From an uncultured Bacilli bacterium (lineage in GTDB: Bacteria; Bacillota_I; Bacilli_A; RF39; UBA660), in NCBI GenBank assembly GCA_947589535.1, contig CANQAS010000004.1, forward strand, positions 1 to 48,952: DNA of 48,952 nucleotides, given 5' to 3'. Every line of letters begins with the position of its first letter. Position 1 is the first letter of the stretch. A program made the position numbers and the translations under genes. Under the pieces are notes generated by a model. That model saw only the letters and a program-made list of their open reading frames with translations, was not told the origin of the DNA and did no database searches. Positions 37,753 to 46,968 of this stretch are shown piece after piece.

Positions 37753-39014
37753 TATTCATCGACCTCCTCCAATTTTATTTTTGCACCAACATTAGTTAGC
37801 TTTTCAACTATTCCTTCATAACCTCTTAAAATATAACCTGCGTTTTCAATTGTTGACGTACCTTCTGCAATTAATCCTGCAATAACTAGCGATGCACCAG
37901 CTCTTAAATCTGTTGCAGAAACTTCTTTACCTTTTAATTTTGTTGGACCCATTATAATTGCTTTAGATGTTGTTAATAATTCTGTTGTTGCGCCCATCTT
38001 GTTTAATTCAAATAAATTTAAAAACCTATTTTCCCATATGGTTTCATTAATTACAGATTTACCATCTGCCTGCGTTAACAAAGCAGCCATTGGTTGTTGT
38101 AAATCCGTTGGAAATCCCGGATAGACTTGTGTCTTTATATTAACTGGTTTTAACTTTTCAGGCGCGCTAATCTTTATGGAATCAACGCCTATTTCCATGT
38201 TAACTCCGGCTTCTTCTAATTTTGAAATTAATGATTCAACATGTTCTGGTATTATATTTTTAATTTCAATATCCTGTCCAACTACACTAGCTAATATCAT
38301 ATATGTTCCTGTTTCTATATAATCAGGGACAACTTCATGGAAACATGAATGTAAGTACTCTACTCCCTCTATTTTAATTTCACTTGTTCCAGCACCACTT
38401 ATTTTTGCACCCATATTATTTAAGAACGTAGCCACATTAACTATATGAGGTTCTTTCGCAGCATTAGAAATTATTGTTGTACCTTCAGCCTTAACTGCTG
38501 CTAGCATTAAATTTATTGTCGCTCCAACGGATGCAAAATCTAAGTTTATTTTATTACCTATTAACTTATCAGCAGTTATTATAAATAAATTATTTTTTTC
38601 CTCTACTTTAGCACCTAATGCTTCAAAACCTTTTAAATGTAAGTTTATTGGTCTAGCACCTATTGAGCATCCTCCCGGAAAATACATTTCTACCTTTTTA
38701 AACTTACTAAGTAATGCTCCCATAAAATAGTAAGACGCTCTTAATTTTTTAGCAATTTTTTCTGGTATTAATTTATTTTCTATTTTAGATGAATCTATTT
38801 TAATTGTGTTACCATCACGCACAACATCCGCATTTAAAAAATTTAATATCTCATCTAATGCATCAATATCAGAAATATTTGGTACGTTTGCAATAGTTAC
38901 TTCCTCATCACATAAAACCGTCGCTGGTATTAAAGCAACTGCGCTATTTTTAGAACCACTTATCTTTATTTGACCAGTTAACTTTTTATTTCCCTCGATA
39001 ATTATTTTGTACAT
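37752..39014 (-). CDS. murA: UDP-N-acetylglucosamine 1-carboxyvinyltransferase
   Basis: 'LTGQIKISGSKNSAVALIPATVL', 'FPGGCSIGARPINLHLKGFEALGA', 'YPGFPTDLQQPMAALL'. Confidence 0.96.
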   Translation of the reverse strand: MYKIIIEGNKKLTGQIKISGSKNSAVALIPATVLCDEEVTIANVPNISDIDALDEILNFLNADVVRDGNTIKIDSSKIENKLIPEKIAKKLRASYYFMGALLSKFKKVEMYFPGGCSIGARPINLHLKGFEALGAKVEEKNNLFIITADKLIGNKINLDFASVGATINLMLAAVKAEGTTIISNAAKEPHIVNVATFLNNMGAKISGAGTSEIKIEGVEYLHSCFHEVVPDYIETGTYMILASVVGQDIEIKNIIPEHVESLISKLEEAGVNMEIGVDSIKISAPEKLKPVNIKTQVYPGFPTDLQQPMAALLTQADGKSVINETIWENRFLNLFELNKMGATTELLTTSKAIIMGPTKLKGKEVSATDLRAGASLVIAGLIAEGTSTIENAGYILRGYEGIVEKLTNVGAKIKLEEVDE

Positions 39015-39067
39015 ATTACTCCTCCATATCTTCTAAAGTATTTTATTAAAAAGCTTTAAAAAAGTGA

Positions 39068-39931
39068 TTAATTAGCCCTATTTACTGAATCAAACAACCT
39101 ATTTTTTTCATGTACAACTTTTTTTATTGCATTCTTACCTGATGATATTATTTTTCTAGGGTCATATTCTTCTGGATTACTTGCAATATAATTCTTTACC
39201 TTTTCTGCCCAAGCGAGTTGTATATCGGTATTTATATTTATTTTAGATATACCACAGAAAATAGCAGTTTTTATCTTATTTTCATCTAAACCAGATGCAC
39301 CATGTAACACAAGTGGTATTTTAACTGATTTACATATAGAACCTAGTAATTCATAATCTAGCTTAGGTTCACCTTTATATAATCCATGTTTATTACCTAT
39401 AGCTGGTGCAAGTGAATTTACGTTTGTTTGAAACACAAAGTCCTTGGCCTCATCAGGTGTAGAATAAATAGATGTATTATTATCATTACTATCTTCCTTA
39501 TTAAGAGAGCCTATTTCTGCTTCGATACTAATACCTCTATTGCTTGCATATTTTACTACTTTTATAGTTTCTCCAATATTTTCTTCAAAAGGTTTTGAAG
39601 ATGCATCGATCATTACAGAAGTAAATCCAGCATCAATAGCTTTCTTACAAGCTTCAAAACTTTTACCATGATCTAAATGTAATACAACTGGTATAGATAT
39701 ATTTAAACCATCTAAAAGAGATTTAACTAAACTATAAATAACCTTATATCCGCCCATATAATCTGCTGCACTTTCGGATACTGCCAATATAACTGGGCTT
39801 TTATCTTCTTCACAAGCTTCTAGAATATATCTCGTCCATTCTAAATTGTTTATATTATAAGCTGGTATAGCATAATTATCTTTTAATGCAGATTTTAATA
39901 ATTCATTACTATTTACTAACAAAACTTCCAC
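39068..39931 (-). CDS. fba: class II fructose-bisphosphate aldolase
   Basis: 'YAIPAYNINNLEW', 'VVLHLDHGKSFEACKKAIDAGFTSVMIDAS', 'IPLVLHGASGLDENKIKTAIFCGISKININTD'. Confidence 0.95.
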   Translation of the reverse strand: MEVLLVNSNELLKSALKDNYAIPAYNINNLEWTRYILEACEEDKSPVILAVSESAADYMGGYKVIYSLVKSLLDGLNISIPVVLHLDHGKSFEACKKAIDAGFTSVMIDASSKPFEENIGETIKVVKYASNRGISIEAEIGSLNKEDSNDNNTSIYSTPDEAKDFVFQTNVNSLAPAIGNKHGLYKGEPKLDYELLGSICKSVKIPLVLHGASGLDENKIKTAIFCGISKININTDIQLAWAEKVKNYIASNPEEYDPRKIISSGKNAIKKVVHEKNRLFDSVNRAN

Positions 39932-39973
39932 CTTCTAAGCTTATTTTATCACATTTCTAACTATAGAAGAAAT

Positions 39974-40002
39974 AAAAACGCTAGAATTTACACTCTAGCG
40001 TT
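39974..40002 (-). terminator. terminator downstream of 40015-41316 CDS
   Basis: Minus: AACGCTAGA...TCTAGCGTTTTT. Confidence 0.75.
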
Positions 40003-40014
40003 AATTATTTACAT

Positions 40015-41316
40015 TTATGGAGTCAAAGTTTTTGATTTATCATTTACTGAATCATCAGAATAACTATACTCTGTACCTGGTTGAACATCATAATCATATA
40101 GATGCGATGTGGTTTCAGTTACAACACTAGTTGTACCAGTTGGTTTACCACCTGATTTTTTACTTGTTGTTTGATTCTTATTATCATCTGGAACGTCTAC
40201 AACATAAGTAGTTGTTTCTTTAGTAGTTGTAGCTGTTTTTACTTGTTCTTTATATGTACTATGCTTACCATTAGATTTTTTAGTTCCTCCAGCTACTTTT
40301 TTAGTAGTTCCAGTTCCATTAGTATTAGCTTTTGCAGCATCATCCTTATTATATTTTTCGCCTTCTCTTTTTACAGTACATGGCTCACCAGTTTTAGGCG
40401 GTAATATAATTCCAAAATCAGTCAATTTTGAAGAATATATTTCATTTAATATTTCGCCTTGAAAGTTTAAAATTAATTTTTTTAATTCTTCATAATCTTT
40501 TTTATTATTCTTATCTATTGATAATTCGAATACTGGAAGCCAAGGATCTATCCCTTGTAAAGCATGATAACGTTCACCATCAGATAAAGTATTATTTGAT
40601 AAAATTTGATCCATTATACGTAAAAACTCTTTCGAATTTTTTTCGCATTCATTAATATTTTCATTTTTTATATCGTTTTTTTCTTTATAAATTAATTTAC
40701 TTAACTCTAGTTGAATAGTATTATATCCTTTTACCTCTTTAGGCATTATACTATAAGGAATTGTGATTTGAGAAGGTAATTTATCCTTTAAATCTTTAAT
40801 GGTTTTTTCATCTTTACCATTTATAATATCCCTTTTTAATTTTTCGTATGTACCCACTCCATAATCTAATGAACTATATAATGTGTTTTGTTGGGCCCTA
40901 AACCACTCAAAAAACTCATCTCCCGGCATTTCTTTAAAGGAATCTTTCGTTAAAGCGTTATTCTTATCAAGAAATTCAGAATATAAAATTTTAATAAATC
41001 TAATATCAATTTTTTGTCCAGTTAATTTTTCTACCTCATCAAGAATTTCTTGTAACTCTTTATCACTCTTTATACTGTATGGTTTATATAATATACCCTC
41101 AGGATTAAAAACCTCATTAGTAGTTTCTTCATCATTCCCATTATTAACATCATTATTATCCGATACTGATGTTGATGTTTGTGCTTTATAATTATTAATT
41201 TCGTATTTTGCAAATATTCCTGCGCTTACAAACATAGTTCCTGCAGTAAGCAAAGCAATTATTTTTTTTATCAAACCATTTGAACCAGCTGTCTTTTTTT
41301 GAGCCATCAAAATCAT
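40015..41316 (-). CDS. hypothetical membrane-anchored/secreted protein with Thr/Lys-rich C-terminal tail
   Basis: N-terminal hydrophobic helix; tail 'TTKKVAGGTKKSNGKHSTYKEQVKTATTTKETTTYVV'. Confidence 0.7.
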   Translation of the reverse strand: MILMAQKKTAGSNGLIKKIIALLTAGTMFVSAGIFAKYEINNYKAQTSTSVSDNNDVNNGNDEETTNEVFNPEGILYKPYSIKSDKELQEILDEVEKLTGQKIDIRFIKILYSEFLDKNNALTKDSFKEMPGDEFFEWFRAQQNTLYSSLDYGVGTYEKLKRDIINGKDEKTIKDLKDKLPSQITIPYSIMPKEVKGYNTIQLELSKLIYKEKNDIKNENINECEKNSKEFLRIMDQILSNNTLSDGERYHALQGIDPWLPVFELSIDKNNKKDYEELKKLILNFQGEILNEIYSSKLTDFGIILPPKTGEPCTVKREGEKYNKDDAAKANTNGTGTTKKVAGGTKKSNGKHSTYKEQVKTATTTKETTTYVVDVPDDNKNQTTSKKSGGKPTGTTSVVTETTSHLYDYDVQPGTEYSYSDDSVNDKSKTLTP

Positions 41317-41354
41317 CCCCCTCTTGTTTGAATGCCATATATATTAACACTTTT

Positions 41355-41849
41355 TTAATGATTTGTCAACACTACAAAAGAATATAAAAATAATATTATT
41401 CCACCAAATAAAAACGACAATTTACCTATCTTATTTGATATTTTTTTACCTAAACTAAATCCCAAAAATGTAAATAGCATACTAATTAAACAAAAACTAG
41501 AAACAACAAGTAAAATATTATCATAAATGTAACTTATTCCAATACCAACTGAAAAACTATCAAAGCTAACTGAGATGGCAAATAAAATTATTCCTATAAA
41601 GTTTAATTCTATTTTTTTATCTTCTACTTCAAAAAAATGAATAATCATATCAATAGAAAGTATTAAAAATACCACAAAAAGAACGTACCTTGGTTTGATT
41701 AAAGTATATTCAAAAAGTGGTAAACCAACAACGTTACCAATAAGTGGCATAAAAAAGTGAAAAATACCAACTGTTATGGCGGTAACAATCATATTTTTCT
41801 TATTTACATTACTTATTCCATAAGATAAAGAAAGTGCAAATGCATCCAT
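41355..41849 (-). CDS. MntP/YtaF-like membrane protein (putative manganese efflux or sporulation-type)
   Basis: 'MDAFALSLSYGISNVNKKNMIVTAITVGIFHFFMPLIG' and repeat 'SVSFDSFSVGIGISYI'. Confidence 0.82.
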   Translation of the reverse strand: MDAFALSLSYGISNVNKKNMIVTAITVGIFHFFMPLIGNVVGLPLFEYTLIKPRYVLFVVFLILSIDMIIHFFEVEDKKIELNFIGIILFAISVSFDSFSVGIGISYIYDNILLVVSSFCLISMLFTFLGFSLGKKISNKIGKLSFLFGGIILFLYSFVVLTNH

Positions 41850-41921
41850 ACTTAAACTAATTGCTATTAATATAATGTTTATTATGATGTATCACCTCTA
41901 CATTATATTATTACTTTTACT

Positions 41922-42452
41922 CTAAAAATATTTTTCAATTAGCTCTTTTATGAAAGATTTATACTCTACTTCACTAGTATTAGCGTTTTCTTCTGCTTCT
42001 AATAAACATAATGGAGGAAATAAAACACACCACCAATTATCTCCCTTTCCTTTACCCAAAGTAACTAATAAAGATTCATACTCCCCAGCTTCATAAGTTA
42101 TACCTTTATATGTTTTTTCTGGAAACTCATGCATTCCATAATCTATAGTATAAGAATATTCTTTATCTTTCATTTCTTCTTCTAATATTTTGTTAAAATT
42201 ATCCATATTATTATTAATTAAATTTCTAGCTTGTTTTGTGCTTTTAGAGTTTTCAAGTAAACTATATAGTTCTTTTTGCATTTTATCTCTTACTTCTTCT
42301 TTGATTTTTTGATCTCTTGGAGAATTACTATTTGCTAGCACTCTAAACCTTATCGCAGAATCAGGTATTTTAACCGATTCTTGAGTCTTTGCTTTGTTAA
42401 AAAACATATATAATGACAAACATACTAGCATAATTAAAATTATTTTCTTCAT
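41922..42452 (-). CDS. spoIIR: stage II sporulation protein R (SpoIIR)
   Basis: 'IPDSAIRFRVLANSNSPRDQKIKEEVRDKM' and 'YEAGEYESLLVTLGKGKGDNWWCVLFPPLCLLEA'. Confidence 0.93.
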   Translation of the reverse strand: MKKIILIMLVCLSLYMFFNKAKTQESVKIPDSAIRFRVLANSNSPRDQKIKEEVRDKMQKELYSLLENSKSTKQARNLINNNMDNFNKILEEEMKDKEYSYTIDYGMHEFPEKTYKGITYEAGEYESLLVTLGKGKGDNWWCVLFPPLCLLEAEENANTSEVEYKSFIKELIEKYF

Positions 42453-42486
42453 AAAAAATCACCCTCTATTAATTAGTGAGTGACTT

Positions 42487-43203
42487 TTAATAATTATATA
42501 CGAAGACAAACCTATTTTTATCTGACAAATCTTTTTTTATTTCTACATTTACATCACCCAAGTATTTTAATGCTAATACTTTAATATCTTCGCCTTGGGT
42601 TTCGCCAATTTCAAATGCTATTAAAAATTTATCATTAAGCACCTTTTTTGCATTAATTAATATATTTTCATAAAACTCTAAACCATTATTTTTCGCATAC
42701 AAAGCAAGATGTGGTTCATTATTTTTTACGATGTCTTCTACTTTTTCTTCTTTTCTTAAATAGGGCGGATTGCTAACTAATATATCTACATTAATATTAT
42801 TTTCTATATATGGTTTTAGCATATTACCTTTAAAAAAAGTTACATCCGCTTTATTATTAATACTATTTTCTTTTGCAACATCTACTGCTTTTTCACTTAT
42901 ATCAGAAGCGTATACGTGTGTTTTAAGCTCTTTTGATAAAGATATAGCAATAGCACCACTACCAGTTCCAACATCTATAATAACTGGACTATTAAACATT
43001 TTAGAGCGTTTGATAACCTCTTCTACTAACTCTTCAGTTTCTCTCCTTGGAATAAGTACGTTTTTGTTAACGTTTAATATATAACCATAAAAATCCACAT
43101 TTCCCACTATGTATTGAACTGGTTCTCCAGCTTCTAGTCTTTTAATAGCATCGTTAATGCTACCATTATAATACTTTTTTAAATATTCAATTTCTTTTTT
43201 CAT
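42487..43203 (-). CDS. prmC: peptide chain release factor N5-glutamine methyltransferase
   Basis: 'VQYIVGNVDFYGYILNVNKNVLIPRRETEELVE', 'VSNPPYL'. Confidence 0.96.
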   Translation of the reverse strand: MKKEIEYLKKYYNGSINDAIKRLEAGEPVQYIVGNVDFYGYILNVNKNVLIPRRETEELVEEVIKRSKMFNSPVIIDVGTGSGAIAISLSKELKTHVYASDISEKAVDVAKENSINNKADVTFFKGNMLKPYIENNINVDILVSNPPYLRKEEKVEDIVKNNEPHLALYAKNNGLEFYENILINAKKVLNDKFLIAFEIGETQGEDIKVLALKYLGDVNVEIKKDLSDKNRFVFVYNY

Positions 43204-43335
43204 ATATTTTTCTCCTTAAACGGCATTTCATGGTTTTGAAATCTTTTTATTAGAAAATTTAATTCTTGATAATCTAAAACTATTGTTAAATTCTTATGTT
43301 TTATTATATCATTTATTTTTATTTTCCTTAATAAA

Positions 43336-43358
43336 AGCCGGAGTTATTCTCCAGCTAA
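43336..43358 (-). terminator. weak terminator with the prfA stop codon in the loop
   Basis: Minus: AGCTGGAG-AATAA-CTCCGGCTTTTATT. Confidence 0.55.
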
Positions 43359-44399
43359 TTTTCTTCTTTGATCTTCTGTTATAAGAGCTTCTATTATATC
43401 TCCTAATTTACCATTCATTACTCTATCAAGAGAGTTAGTAGTAAATCCTATTCTATGGTCAGTTACTCTGTTTTGAGGATAGTTATATGTTCTTATCTTT
43501 TCAGATCTATCACCAGTACCTATTTTACTTCTTCTTTCGGCTCCTACTTCTTTTTCTTGCTCTCTCATCTTAAGATCATATACTCTTGATTTTAAAATTT
43601 TAAAACCTTTTTCCTTGTTCTTAATTTGTGATCTTTCTGTTTGAGAGTAAACAACTATACCTGTTGGAATATGAGTTAAACGAACAGCCGAGTCCGTTGT
43701 GTTAACACCCTGCCCACCATTACCACTTGCACGGGTAATATCTATTCTTACTTCGTTCATGTCAAGTTCAAAATCTAAGTCATCAATTTCAGGCATTACA
43801 AGTACTGTTGAAGTTGATGTATGAACTCTTCCTTGTGATTCTGTTGCTGGAACCCTTTGAACACGATGAGCTCCTGATTCATATTTAAGTTTAGAGTATG
43901 CACCATCACCTTTAACCATAAATGATATTTCTGAAAAACCTCCAGCTGAACTTGGTGTACTTTCTAGCTCTTCTACTTTAAAACCTTCTGATTCTGCATA
44001 TCTACAATACATATTATATAAGTCTCCGGCAAAGATATTAGCCTCATCTCCACCAGCTGCACCACGGATTTCAACAATTATGTTTTTACCATCGTTAGGA
44101 TCCTTTGGTAATAATAATATTTCTAATTTTTTTTCTAACTTTTTTTGCTTAGCTAAGCATTTTTCTTCTTCTTCCATAGCAAATTCTGCCATTTCAGGGT
44201 CCTTAGCTAGTTCTTTAGCTTCTTCATAATCATTTTTAGCTTTCAAATATTCATTATAGCATTCAATTATTTCAGATAGATCAGATTGTTCTTTAGATAA
44301 TTTAGTTGTTAAACTAACATCACTTATTACTTCTGGTTTAGTAAGCTCATTAGTTATAACTTCATTTCTTTGTTTTATTGCTTCTAATCTTTCAAACAT
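43344..44399 (-). CDS. prfA: peptide chain release factor 1
   Basis: GGQ motif 'RASGNGGQGVNTTDSAVRLTHIPTG' and PAT-type codon recognition 'QRVPATESQGRVHTST'. Confidence 0.98.
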   Translation of the reverse strand: MFERLEAIKQRNEVITNELTKPEVISDVSLTTKLSKEQSDLSEIIECYNEYLKAKNDYEEAKELAKDPEMAEFAMEEEEKCLAKQKKLEKKLEILLLPKDPNDGKNIIVEIRGAAGGDEANIFAGDLYNMYCRYAESEGFKVEELESTPSSAGGFSEISFMVKGDGAYSKLKYESGAHRVQRVPATESQGRVHTSTSTVLVMPEIDDLDFELDMNEVRIDITRASGNGGQGVNTTDSAVRLTHIPTGIVVYSQTERSQIKNKEKGFKILKSRVYDLKMREQEKEVGAERRSKIGTGDRSEKIRTYNYPQNRVTDHRIGFTTNSLDRVMNGKLGDIIEALITEDQRRKLAGE

Positions 44400-44836
44400 T
44401 ATTCATCCATCTCTTCTTCTGTTACTATTGCTAAATCTTCTAAATCATCCATATCGTCATCTGTACCATCATAATTATCAACATCCGGTGTTACTGCTTC
44501 ATCTTCTATTTCTTCTGAAATTTCGTCTTCAGATGATTCTTCTTCAGATGTTTCATCTTCTTCATCATCTTCGATAACTACTTTAACCGAATGTGATTCT
44601 CTTAAATCCCACTCTGCACCATCTAGAAGTAAAAATCTTTTATCAGTGGTAAGAGTAGTATAAAAGTCACCAATCATTTCCATCATATTATCTTCACTTA
44701 TTTCAAGCAATTTACAAACTTCGCCAAATAACATTGGAGTTGTTTTAGGTTTTTTATCCAATTTTAATAATTCATATGCTATATCTGTATAAGATAATAA
44801 TTCTAATTCCTCTAAAGGCATTTTTCTAACGTTCAT
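44399..44836 (-). CDS. rpoE: DNA-directed RNA polymerase delta subunit
   Basis: N-terminal winged-helix 'SYTDIAYELLKLDKKPKTTPMLFGEVCKLLEIS' plus Asp/Glu-rich tail. Confidence 0.9.
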   Translation of the reverse strand: MNVRKMPLEELELLSYTDIAYELLKLDKKPKTTPMLFGEVCKLLEISEDNMMEMIGDFYTTLTTDKRFLLLDGAEWDLRESHSVKVVIEDDEEDETSEEESSEDEISEEIEDEAVTPDVDNYDGTDDDMDDLEDLAIVTEEEMDE

Positions 44837-44848
44837 AAAAAATTCCTC

Positions 44849-46477
44849 CTACATCTTATCAGGTGCGTTTACACCTATAAGTTTTAATGCGTTTTTAATA
44901 GTTATACCTACGGCTTTTATTAGAGACAAGCGTTCGCCAGATTCTTTTATATCATCAGTTAATATTCTATGTTTTCCATAATAATTATGTAACAAAGAAG
45001 CTAAATCATACACATAATTTGTAATTAAATGTGGTTCTTTTTTAGTTGCGGCATTTTCTACAACATCTGTAAATTCATAAACTTTTAATATTAAAGCCTT
45101 TGAATCATCATCATTTATATTATTAATATCTGTTTTTAGATCAATTTGTTTTTCTTTAGCATCTTTTAATATTGAGCTTATTCTAGCGTGTGCATACCCA
45201 ACGTAGAATAGCGGATTATCACTAGATTTTTTTAATGCTAAGCTTATATCAAAATCCATTTGACCATCCAGGCTTCTTGTCGCAAAAAAATATCTTGCAG
45301 CATCAACACCTATTTCTTTTACAAGTTCAGAAATAGTAATGTTACCACCTGCACGTTTACTCATCTTAACAATTTGACCATCACGAAGAAGCCTTACCAT
45401 TTGAAGAAGTCTTACTTCTAGCTTATCTTTGTCATAACCTAAAGCCTCAATACTTGCTTTAAGTCTTGATACATAGCTGTGGTGATCAGCACCAAGAACG
45501 TCTACTAGGTAATCAAATCCTCTATCAAACTTATCTAAATGATATGCTATGTCTGGTACCAAATACGTATAACTACCGTCTGATTTAATAAGTACCCTAT
45601 CCTTATCATCACCATATACTGTAGTTTTTAAAAATGTTGCATTTTCTGCTTTATATACTAAACCCTTTTCATCAAGAATTTTTAAAGATTCTTCTATTCT
45701 TCCTTTAGCGCGGATAGTTTTTTCACTAGTCCATACATCAAATGTAACTCCGAAATTTGAAAGATCCGTTTTAATAATGTTTAGTAAGTAATTAACACCC
45801 GTTTCTTTAAAATATTCTAAATCCTCATTTAATTTAGAATCCTTAAATTCATCATAAATAGTTTTGGCTATATCTATTATTTCAGAACCATAATAACCAT
45901 CTTCTGGCATACTTTCTTCTAATCCGCATAATCCTTTATATCTTTCTTTAATAGACATACCAAGATTTATTATCTGATTACCAGCATCATTTATATAGTA
46001 CTCTTTAGTAACATCATAGCCTGCAAAGCTCATTATATTAGCTAAGTTAGATCCATATGCAGCACCACGTGCAGTACCTAAGTGAAGTATTCCTGTTGGA
46101 TTAGCACTAACAAATTCTATATCTATCTTTTCATTATTACCAATAGTACTTCTACCATAATCAGAATCTTTTTCTATTACGGATTTAACTCCGCTAAAAA
46201 CATATGCATCATCAAGATAAATATTAATAAATCCAGGTCCAGCTATTTCTACTTTTTTTATTTCTTCTTTTTCCTTAATAGCACCTACTATTTTATCAGC
46301 TATTTCTCTTGGATTTGTTTTTAATATTTTAACCAATTGCATTGCAATGTTTGTAGAAAAATCTCCATTATTTCTGTCTTTTGGTATTTCTACTACTATT
46401 TTACTTTCATCATAATTTATTTCTAATTCTTTTAAAGCATTAGAAATAATATTTTTTATTATTTGCTTTAGATTCAT
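44849..46477 (-). CDS. argS: arginyl-tRNA synthetase; start MNLKQII at 46477 preferred over ORF-track 46492
   Basis: 'VSANPTGILHLGTARGAAYGSNLANI' (HIGH-type), 'QIVKMSKRAG'; TAATG overlap and GGAG RBS. Confidence 0.97.
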   Translation of the reverse strand: MNLKQIIKNIISNALKELEINYDESKIVVEIPKDRNNGDFSTNIAMQLVKILKTNPREIADKIVGAIKEKEEIKKVEIAGPGFINIYLDDAYVFSGVKSVIEKDSDYGRSTIGNNEKIDIEFVSANPTGILHLGTARGAAYGSNLANIMSFAGYDVTKEYYINDAGNQIINLGMSIKERYKGLCGLEESMPEDGYYGSEIIDIAKTIYDEFKDSKLNEDLEYFKETGVNYLLNIIKTDLSNFGVTFDVWTSEKTIRAKGRIEESLKILDEKGLVYKAENATFLKTTVYGDDKDRVLIKSDGSYTYLVPDIAYHLDKFDRGFDYLVDVLGADHHSYVSRLKASIEALGYDKDKLEVRLLQMVRLLRDGQIVKMSKRAGGNITISELVKEIGVDAARYFFATRSLDGQMDFDISLALKKSSDNPLFYVGYAHARISSILKDAKEKQIDLKTDINNINDDDSKALILKVYEFTDVVENAATKKEPHLITNYVYDLASLLHNYYGKHRILTDDIKESGERLSLIKAVGITIKNALKLIGVNAPDKM

Positions 46478-46851
46478 TATAAATCGCTCCATTCTAAGTT
46501 GTAGTTAAAACTATCACTAAACTCACCATTCATAAATAATTCATATTCTATTTCAAATCCATTATTATTAATAATCAAGCGTTTTGTTTTAGTCTTTACT
46601 TTTACTTCTAACCCTAACTGTTTAATTATGTATTTTGTAGTTACGGTTTTAGTGTTTTCAAATTCTAAAGTTAGCTTCATGTCATCGTTTTCTCTTATTA
46701 AAATAATTTTATTTTTTAGCAATGTAATGTTTACATTTACACCATTATTTTTATAACTTATTTTCCCATCTTTTAATATGGCTTTTACATTTGTTAATCG
46801 CTCTTCTTCATTCTTAGAAAAAACGTTAGAATTAATAATAATTTTAGACAT
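46477..46851 (-). CDS. DUF1934 family (YwiB-like) protein
   Basis: beta-rich small protein immediately upstream of argS. Confidence 0.75.
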   Translation of the reverse strand: MSKIIINSNVFSKNEEERLTNVKAILKDGKISYKNNGVNVNITLLKNKIILIRENDDMKLTLEFENTKTVTTKYIIKQLGLEVKVKTKTKRLIINNNGFEIEYELFMNGEFSDSFNYNLEWSDL

Positions 46852-46968
46852 AAAAACACCTTTAAAATTTTTCTAACGTCAATATAGCATAGAAAAGAAA
46901 AAAGGTCAACAAAATACTTATATTTTGCACTTTTTTACCAATACTAAAATTAGAAAGAAGGCGATTAA

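Noticed and set aside
44399-44836. Acidic low-complexity tail as a novel feature
   Set aside because: An Asp/Glu-rich tail is standard for the RNA polymerase delta subunit.
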